A stretch of 12,365 nucleotides of DNA, from assembly GCA_045542375.1 (NCBI GenBank), contig JAZQKW010000100.1, forward strand, positions 1-12,365, in the 5' to 3' direction. The notes beneath the pieces are model-generated. The model ran no database searches. It was not told the origin of the DNA and worked only from the letters and a program-made list of their open reading frames with translations. Positions 7,608-12,365 of this stretch are shown piece after piece. The position numbers and the translations under genes were made by a program. Each line of letters starts with the position of its first letter. Position 1 is the stretch's first letter. The stretch comes from Eshraghiella sp045542375 (lineage in GTDB: Bacteria; Bacillota; Clostridia; Lachnospirales; Lachnospiraceae).

Positions 7608-8330
7608 ATGAATGGAATGGATTCACTTAATAACACTGTGGGAGCGGCGATGAATGCATACGCTGCTCAGGAAACAGCAACTCATAATACATCCGGTAAG
7701 ACAATCGGACAGCCTAAGCTTAGCGAGAAGGCACAGAAGTATTATGATGAATTAAAATCAAAGTATCAGAACCTTGATTTTGTTCTTGTAAGTAAGGATA
7801 TGAAGGAAATGGCTAAAGCCAACGCGGCAAGTTTTGCCAATCCTAACAAAATGGTTGTCCTTATTGATGAAGAGAAAATCGAGCGTATGGCTGAAGATGA
7901 GCAGTTTCGCAAGAAATATGAGGGAATAATTGCCTCTGCGGGAACTAAGCTGCCGGAACTAGGGCAGGCAATTGGCAACACTTCAGGTGTGAAAGGCTTT
8001 GGAATGCAGGTAAATGATGATGGTTCAACATCATTCTTTGCAGTAATGCAGAAGTCGTTTGATGCGCAGGCAAAGCGTATTGAGGAAATCAGAGCTGAGA
8101 AGAGGGAAGAAAAGCGTCTTGCAGAGAAAAAAGCTGACAAGAAAGAGTGGGAGGAACGGCTTAATGAGAAACGGGCAGCGAACAAGGCGGCCAAGGATGA
8201 AGTAATCACTGCAGGCTCTATAGACGAATTAATCCAGAAGATTGAGGAGTACAACTTCAATTACAGAGCGGATACAGTGCAGACTGAAGCAGAGAAATAT
8301 GTAGGAACCACAATAGACTTTAAAGGATAG
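7608..8330 (+). CDS. DUF6033-like protein of unknown function
   Basis: This is a 240-residue soluble protein with no signal peptide or membrane helix. Its pattern (KYYDELKSKYQNLDFVLVS, then KEMAKANAASFANP, VVLIDEEKIERMA, FRKKYEGII) resembles the family I know as DUF6033 from Clostridia, whose function is not established; this is from memory and not a search. Residues about 40-150 look like an alpha/beta domain. Residues about 152-198 are strongly charged (Lys/Arg/Glu/Ala) and likely form a helix or coiled coil. The C-terminal tail contains SIDELIQKIEEYNF. I chose ATG 7608 because AAGGAGG ends 9 nt upstream; the in-frame ATG at 7587 lies before that site and would add seven residues encoded partly by the ribosome site itself. 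The gene stands alone between a hairpin at its 5' end and a strong terminator. Confidence 0.5.
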   Translation: MNGMDSLNNTVGAAMNAYAAQETATHNTSGKTIGQPKLSEKAQKYYDELKSKYQNLDFVLVSKDMKEMAKANAASFANPNKMVVLIDEEKIERMAEDEQFRKKYEGIIASAGTKLPELGQAIGNTSGVKGFGMQVNDDGSTSFFAVMQKSFDAQAKRIEEIRAEKREEKRLAEKKADKKEWEERLNEKRAANKAAKDEVITAGSIDELIQKIEEYNFNYRADTVQTEAEKYVGTTIDFKG

Positions 8331-8350
8331 ACGTAATTTGCAATATGATG

Positions 8351-8387
8351 CAGGTAACACATTATATTTTATGTGTTACCTGTTTTT
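8351..8387 (+). terminator. Strong intrinsic terminator
   Basis: CAGGTAACACAT (8351-8362) and ATGTGTTACCTG (8371-8382) form a perfect 12-bp stem with an 8-nt loop, followed by TTTTT (8383-8387). It ends transcription of the DUF6033-like gene and lies directly before the next promoter. The symmetrical stem could also act on the opposite strand, but no convergent gene is present. Confidence 0.5.
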
Positions 8388-8389
8388 AA

Positions 8390-8418
8390 TTGAAAAGGTG
8401 AGTGTGTAAATGTATAAT
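8390..8418 (+). promoter_or_regulatory. Near-consensus sigma-A promoter for the glycosyltransferase operon
   Basis: TTGAAA (8390-8395), a 17-bp spacer and a perfect TATAAT (8413-8418) give a strong vegetative promoter. Transcription would begin near 8425, about 27 nt before the ATG at 8452. The -35 box is only 2 bp past the preceding terminator T-run, so the two units are tightly packed but separately transcribed. Confidence 0.5.
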
Positions 8419-8440
8419 TATAGATAGTCTTATGCGGGTC

Positions 8441-8445
8441 GGAGG
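8441..8445 (+). promoter_or_regulatory. Ribosome binding site deciding the glycosyltransferase start
   Basis: GGAGG lies 6 nt before ATG 8452. An in-frame TTG at 8446 directly abuts this site and has no room for initiation, so the ATG is the start. Confidence 0.5.
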
Positions 8446-8451
8446 TTGTAT

Positions 8452-10131
8452 ATGGAATTGGAAGAATTTATGCAGACCATATTAGGTAACTATGGTGGAA
8501 TATCGGAACTGTTGCGTAATATTTCGATGTATGAAATTATAAAGCTGGCAGCAGGTATATTTGAAGTGGATGAAAAATATATTACGGAGCTGTCTGCCGG
8601 TTGTATGACAAGAGATAACAGAGAAGCCGGATACACTGATGTAATAATAGATTTACAGAGCAACATAGATAAGTATGATTGGATATATACGCATTTGCCT
8701 GATGAAAGCTCAAGAAATGTTTTTACCAATGTAATAAGATACAGAATTCTTCCGGATGAAGAATTTTTGAAAATGACTGTGAATGAGGAACCTGTTTTAT
8801 ATGATGGAGAATTAATATCAGGAATCAGAGAGCTAATCAGCCGGAAAGATGATATTAGAGATAACTATCCAATGATTAAAATGGAGGTTGACAGTGTAAT
8901 TACTTATATCTGGGAACTACCGATGGTTATTGATATGATTCGTAAGGATTACAGGTATACAATCGGAATGTATTACAATGGAGAGGAATATAGAACTATA
9001 TTACAGGCTATACCCCATGAACACCGTGTAAATACGACCAAGATTAACAGGGTTGTGGCAATGGCTCCGTATGAACGTCCATGGTCGAATGTGGAGCTTG
9101 TAAAGGATTGTGGTCTTATACCATATCTGTTACATATTAATCACGGCTGTGACGTATCAATGGTTGGAGCTTCGGGTGGCGAATATCCTTATGCAGAGCT
9201 TGTAAAAGGAATGAAGCTTGAATTTCTTGCAGATGGGAAGACGGCAACCAAAGCGCAGTATATGTTGGATAACGGAGCAGATATTGACTGTCTCATATTG
9301 CGAGGCTGCTATTCAACAAATTATGCTGTTGCATATGCATATAAAGCAGTTAATCCTAATGGAAAAATATACCTTGGACTGGATGCTAACAGTGAATGGA
9401 TGGACAGAATTGATTTTGAAGAACCGGATTTCATAGAATTTATGAATAATTGTGACGTGATTGCAACGTCATGTACGGCAATGAGGGATTACCTTAACAT
9501 AAAATGGCCGTGGAACGTAGTATGTGTCCCTAACGGATATTATAATCTATATGGGGATGATGTGAATAATCAGAAGAAAAAAGAAAATGTTATTTTAACA
9601 GTTGGTCGCCTTGGCACAGTGCAGAAGGCAACGGATGTTTTGCTGGAAGCCTTTTGTATGATAGCTGACAGAATACCGGAATGGAAGTTAAGATTAGTTG
9701 GAAATGTGGAAAAAGAATTTGAAGCATATGTAAATGATTTTTTTGAGAATAATCCGTCAATGAAAGAGAGAATTGTATTTACAGGACCTGTTCTGGACAG
9801 AAATGTGCTTAATCAGGAATATCAGGGGGCAACGGTGTTTGCACTTCCGTCAGCTATGGAGGGCGGTACCCCTAATGTTATTGCGGAGGCACTGAACGCC
9901 GGATGCGTTATTGCAGTAACTGAGTTTGATGCATATGAAGATGCCATAAATGGTGGCAGATGTGGAATGTCCGCACCGGTTGGTGATGTAGAAGGGTTTG
10001 CTGATATACTTTATCAGCTGTGTACGGGTGGCAGACTTGAGGAAATGTCGGAAGAAGCAAAGCTTCACCTAAAGAACTTTTACGATATGGAACAGATTGT
10101 TGGAGGTGTATATGAGCGTCTTAGTGTATGA
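8452..10131 (+). CDS. GT4-family (GT-B) glycosyltransferase with FkbM-like N-terminal module
   Basis: The 559-residue protein transfers a sugar from a nucleotide-activated donor; acceptor and sugar are unknown. The C-terminal half (about 377-540) is a typical glycosyltransferase group 1 domain: NVILTVGRLGTVQKATDVLL, WKLRLVGN, RIVFTGPV and SAMEGGTPNVIAEALNAGC. The two glutamates of the donor-binding motif are Glu470 and Glu479, spaced EX8E rather than the usual EX7E because of an extra Gly/Thr. Residues about 200-360 form the N-terminal Rossmann half, with YERPWSN near its start. The first 160 residues are not part of a normal GT4 enzyme. Their LPDESSRNVFTNVIRYRI (82-99) resembles the stretch that precedes the SAM domain in many FkbM-type methyltransferases. 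There is no signal peptide or transmembrane helix, so it is cytoplasmic. It heads an operon with a methyltransferase overlapping its 3' end, which suggests synthesis of a methylated glycan, for example on a surface polymer or protein. Confidence 0.5.
   Translation: MELEEFMQTILGNYGGISELLRNISMYEIIKLAAGIFEVDEKYITELSAGCMTRDNREAGYTDVIIDLQSNIDKYDWIYTHLPDESSRNVFTNVIRYRILPDEEFLKMTVNEEPVLYDGELISGIRELISRKDDIRDNYPMIKMEVDSVITYIWELPMVIDMIRKDYRYTIGMYYNGEEYRTILQAIPHEHRVNTTKINRVVAMAPYERPWSNVELVKDCGLIPYLLHINHGCDVSMVGASGGEYPYAELVKGMKLEFLADGKTATKAQYMLDNGADIDCLILRGCYSTNYAVAYAYKAVNPNGKIYLGLDANSEWMDRIDFEEPDFIEFMNNCDVIATSCTAMRDYLNIKWPWNVVCVPNGYYNLYGDDVNNQKKKENVILTVGRLGTVQKATDVLLEAFCMIADRIPEWKLRLVGNVEKEFEAYVNDFFENNPSMKERIVFTGPVLDRNVLNQEYQGATVFALPSAMEGGTPNVIAEALNAGCVIAVTEFDAYEDAINGGRCGMSAPVGDVEGFADILYQLCTGGRLEEMSEEAKLHLKNFYDMEQIVGGVYERLSV
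10102..10106 (+). promoter_or_regulatory. Internal ribosome binding site for the methyltransferase
   Basis: GGAGG inside the 3' end of the glycosyltransferase gene lies 5 nt before ATG 10112. It rules out the upstream TTG at 10097 as the start and gives a 20-bp gene overlap. Confidence 0.5.
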
Positions 10132-10777
10132 AAATAATCGTTTTATGTATGTTGATGATAAGGGTGATAATATACTGCTTGATTGTAATCGATATCTTGA
10201 TAATTTAAGCAGACTCCCTTTTCATGCCAATGATGACAGCATGACTATACCTCGTATGATACTGGAACTTTCAAAGGATTCAGATGAATATATGTTGATG
10301 GATGTGTTAGTATGTGCACATCATATAAAGTCGTCTGAACCTAAGAAAATACTGCAGCTTGGATGCGGTGACGGAGTTATGAGCTATCATATCGGTAGTG
10401 TTCTTGGGAGATTGCATAGGGAATCTTTATTGTATTGTGTATCAGAAGGATTTGATATAAGAGATGATGAATGGCTTAGATATGTCAATAGTATCGAAAT
10501 TAAGCCGCAAATAGCATATTCTAAGGTTGATATGAGTAACACTCATCTGATGAGTGACGAATTTGATGTGGTTGTTATTAACGGAAATGAAGATTTTATA
10601 CATCCTGAACTTATAATTAATGAGGCAGTAAGGGTGTTAAAGAATAGTGGTATTTTGATATGCTATATAAGCAAATTTCCGCTTCTTGAAGATGCTTTTA
10701 AAATACTGATTAATGATTATGAAGAATATTGGGAAAAAGAGAAGGAAAGCAGGGTATTACTTTGCAAAAAAAAATAG
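10112..10777 (+). CDS. Class I SAM-dependent methyltransferase
   Basis: The 221-residue protein has a Rossmann-type methyltransferase core from about residue 75. Motif I is KILQLGCGDGVMSYHIG (79-95), the glycine-rich SAM loop. VDMSN (139-143) fits the adenine-contact strand, FDVVVING (151-158) is the motif IV strand, and EAVRVLKNSGILICY (171-185) is the turn typical of Methyltransf_11-like enzymes. The N-terminal 70 residues (FMYVDDKGDNILLD and following) form a small cap that I cannot assign. There is no membrane segment. The gene overlaps the glycosyltransferase by 20 bp and shares its promoter, so translation is likely coupled and the substrate is probably the glycan or glycosylated product of that enzyme. 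The C-terminus CKKK is encoded over a run of nine A bases just before TAG, where sequencing or transcription slippage could occur, but the frame is intact. Fold is confident; substrate is unknown. Confidence 0.5.
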   Translation: MSVLVYENNRFMYVDDKGDNILLDCNRYLDNLSRLPFHANDDSMTIPRMILELSKDSDEYMLMDVLVCAHHIKSSEPKKILQLGCGDGVMSYHIGSVLGRLHRESLLYCVSEGFDIRDDEWLRYVNSIEIKPQIAYSKVDMSNTHLMSDEFDVVVINGNEDFIHPELIINEAVRVLKNSGILICYISKFPLLEDAFKILINDYEEYWEKEKESRVLLCKKK

Positions 10778-10794
10778 TCATAGTAAGGGCCATA

Positions 10795-10803
10795 TGGTAT
10801 AAT
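10795..10803 (+). promoter_or_regulatory. Extended -10 promoter for the cyclase gene
   Basis: TGGTATAAT is a perfect extended -10 element (TGnTATAAT). The position 17 bp upstream (TAGTCA, 10775-10780) is a poor -35 box and overlaps the methyltransferase stop codon. The extended element may compensate. Transcription would start near 10810, giving a leader of about 33 nt. Confidence 0.5.
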
Positions 10804-10829
10804 ATTTCTATATTTTTACGCGTGAATAC

Positions 10830-10834
10830 GGAGG
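10830..10834 (+). promoter_or_regulatory. Ribosome binding site supporting a TTG start
   Basis: GGAGG lies 8 nt before TTG 10843. The first in-frame ATG is about 58 codons further on, inside the CHASE2 domain, so TTG is the start. Confidence 0.5.
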
Positions 10835-10842
10835 AATAAGAA

Positions 10843-12365
10843 TTGAAAAATTGGGTTAAAAGGATATTGACATGTATCATAGCAGTGGCTGTTGCGTTTA
10901 TTGCAACATATGCGGGATTTATTGATTCTGTGGACAAGTCGGCAGAGGATGTTTTGTACCATCACGCGGGCAGTACGGATGCTAAGATTAAGATAATTAA
11001 GATTGATGACAGAACTATGAATCAGTTGGGTGATTTCTCTACGTGGAGCAGAGATATATACGCCAAGCTTGTGGAGACAATCTGTGTATCAGATGATGTC
11101 AGACCTGCTGTAATTGGATTTGATGTGCTTTTCAGCAGTGAGAAGGATGCAGAGGCAGATAAGAGATTTGCAGATGCATGCGGTAGGTACGACAATGTGG
11201 TAACCGGTTTTGCATATGTATTTAAGAATGAAGTAAGAACGGATGAAAACGGAAATCTTATTGCAGACGGAATGACCGTGGATGAGGTAATTGCACCATA
11301 TGGGATTTTGAAGGATGCCACACATCAGGGTTTTGTTAATGCTCTTATGGATGAGGATGACAGCATAATCAGAAGTTCATTTTTGTATTTTGATGAGTTG
11401 GACGGTAGCAGAGAATTAAGCTTTAGTGCAAGAATTTATGAGCAGTATATGAAGTCAAAAGGACTTGAACCGGAATGGCCTACAGATGAAAGTGCTATGG
11501 GATTCAGATACTCAGGCAAGCCGGGAGAATATGAGAACATATCGCTTATAGATGTAATAGACGGTAAGATTCCTGCAGAGGCTTTTGATGACTGTATTGT
11601 ACTTGTTGGTGCATATGCGGCAGGTATGATGGATGCGTATTTTGTACCTGTTGACAGATCACACCAGATGTACGGAGTTGAAATACATGCCAATGTTGTT
11701 CAGGCATTAATGGAAAGCAAGACACTTGAGATGATACCTGTATGGGTAAATTGTCTTATATCAGTTCTTATAGTACTTGCATTAGTGCTTATATGTGAGA
11801 AGCTTACGGTTGCAAAAGTAATTATTGTATGTCTGATTACGGGACTTGTTAAGTTATTAATAGGATTCTTTGTATTCAAAGCAGGATATTCAGGCAATGT
11901 ATTGGTTGTGCCTGTAATGGCAGTTGCCATTGCGGTATATTATGTAGCATTACATTACTATAAGGCAAAAGCAGCGAAGAAAAGCATTGAAAAAGCTTTT
12001 AGCAAATACGTAGCTCCTCAGGTAGTTAATGAAATCTCAAAGGATGGAACTTTTGAACTTAAGCTTGGTGGCGAGAACAGAAATGTAGCAGTTCTTTTTG
12101 TTGATATCAGAGGCTTTACACCTCTTTCAGAGAGTATGGAGCCGGAGCAGGTTGTAGATATTCTTAATGGATACCTTGCACTTACAACAGCAAGTATTTT
12201 CAGACATGGCGGAACTCTCGATAAGTTTATCGGTGATGCAACAATGGCTGTGTTTAATGCTCCATTTGATACAGAGGACTATGTATACAAGGCAATTCTT
12301 ACAGCATGGGATATTGTTCAGGGAGGTAACAGAATTGAGAAGGAATATCTTGCTAAGTATGGCAA
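10843..12365 (+). CDS. CHASE2-domain class III adenylate/guanylate cyclase, 3' truncated by window
   Basis: The reading frame is open to the window end (507 codons plus two bases). It starts with TTG behind a GGAGG site. An N-terminal hydrophobic helix (about 8-26) precedes a CHASE2 extracellular sensor (about 28-295), which ends with the family's characteristic VLVGAYAAGMMDAYFVPVD (253-271) and GVEIHANVVQALM. Three transmembrane helices follow (about 302-318, 325-345, 354-372), then a class III cyclase domain from about 410. The metal-binding aspartates are Asp421 (FVDIRGFTPLSE) and Asp465 (GDATMAVFNAP). Lys461 in LDKFIGD is at the position that usually selects ATP, so cAMP is the more likely product. 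The remaining catalytic residues are beyond the window. It has its own extended -10 promoter and stands apart from the methyltransferase gene. Domain identity is secure; the signal sensed and the downstream cAMP target are unknown. Confidence 0.5.
   Translation, partial: MKNWVKRILTCIIAVAVAFIATYAGFIDSVDKSAEDVLYHHAGSTDAKIKIIKIDDRTMNQLGDFSTWSRDIYAKLVETICVSDDVRPAVIGFDVLFSSEKDAEADKRFADACGRYDNVVTGFAYVFKNEVRTDENGNLIADGMTVDEVIAPYGILKDATHQGFVNALMDEDDSIIRSSFLYFDELDGSRELSFSARIYEQYMKSKGLEPEWPTDESAMGFRYSGKPGEYENISLIDVIDGKIPAEAFDDCIVLVGAYAAGMMDAYFVPVDRSHQMYGVEIHANVVQALMESKTLEMIPVWVNCLISVLIVLALVLICEKLTVAKVIIVCLITGLVKLLIGFFVFKAGYSGNVLVVPVMAVAIAVYYVALHYYKAKAAKKSIEKAFSKYVAPQVVNEISKDGTFELKLGGENRNVAVLFVDIRGFTPLSESMEPEQVVDILNGYLALTTASIFRHGGTLDKFIGDATMAVFNAPFDTEDYVYKAILTAWDIVQGGNRIEKEYLAKYG

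Noticed and set aside
8410..8427. Five-codon leader peptide (ATG TAT AAT TAT AGA TAG) before the glycosyltransferase
   Set aside because: It overlaps the TATAAT -10 box, so most of it would not be transcribed from the evident promoter.
8446..8451. TTG as start of the glycosyltransferase
   Set aside because: It directly touches GGAGG with no spacer; ATG 8452 is 6 nt away and fits.
10765..10777. Programmed slippage at the nine-A run at the end of the methyltransferase gene
   Set aside because: It lies at the last codons before the stop, and no extended domain in another frame is evident beyond it.

Overview
The window is AT-rich DNA with strong Gram-positive style ribosome binding sites (GGAGG / AAGGAGG), sigma-A-like promoters and simple hairpin + T-run terminators. 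All supported genes lie on the + strand. The proteins (a membrane-anchored type I pullulanase, a hybrid kinase with a 7-TM-like sensor, an ECF sigma factor fused to a membrane segment, a DUF6033-like protein, a CHASE2 cyclase) suggest a Firmicute of the Clostridia, most likely a gut-type Lachnospiraceae (Lachnospira / Roseburia / Butyrivibrio / Agathobacter neighbourhood). That placement is inferred from protein style and was not tested by any search.

Layout. (1) 1-1941: the 3' part of a type I pullulanase gene, with an Asp-rich GGDDKPS repeat linker, a folded C-terminal domain and a C-terminal membrane helix, closed by a hairpin terminator. (2) 2018-5407: a two-gene signalling operon with its own extended -10 promoter. 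It encodes a hybrid kinase (7TM-HisKA-HATPase-REC-HPt) and, 4 nt downstream, a response regulator with one degenerate and one intact receiver and no DNA-binding domain. (3) 5466-7544: an ECF-type sigma factor whose C-terminus continues into a transmembrane region, a Thr/Glu/Pro linker and about 370 residues that should lie outside the cell; no separate anti-sigma gene lies beside it. (4) 7559-8387: a DUF6033-like gene whose Shine-Dalgarno is one arm of a perfect 10-bp inverted repeat, closed by a strong terminator. (5) 8390-10777: a near-consensus promoter drives a GT4-family glycosyltransferase and an overlapping small SAM-dependent methyltransferase. (6) 10795-end: an extended -10 promoter and a TTG-started CHASE2-adenylate/guanylate cyclase, cut by the window edge.

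How the genes fit together. There is no phage, IS, CRISPR or RNA gene. Three membrane-linked signalling proteins occur in sequence (hybrid kinase, tethered sigma factor, CHASE2 cyclase), between a surface polysaccharide hydrolase and a glycan/methyl modification pair. The least conventional items are the sigma factor carrying its own membrane and exported domain, and the SD-sequestering hairpin downstream of it. The glycosyltransferase also has an N-terminal module resembling the region that precedes FkbM methyltransferase domains. No functional link among the separate transcription units is demonstrated by the sequence.
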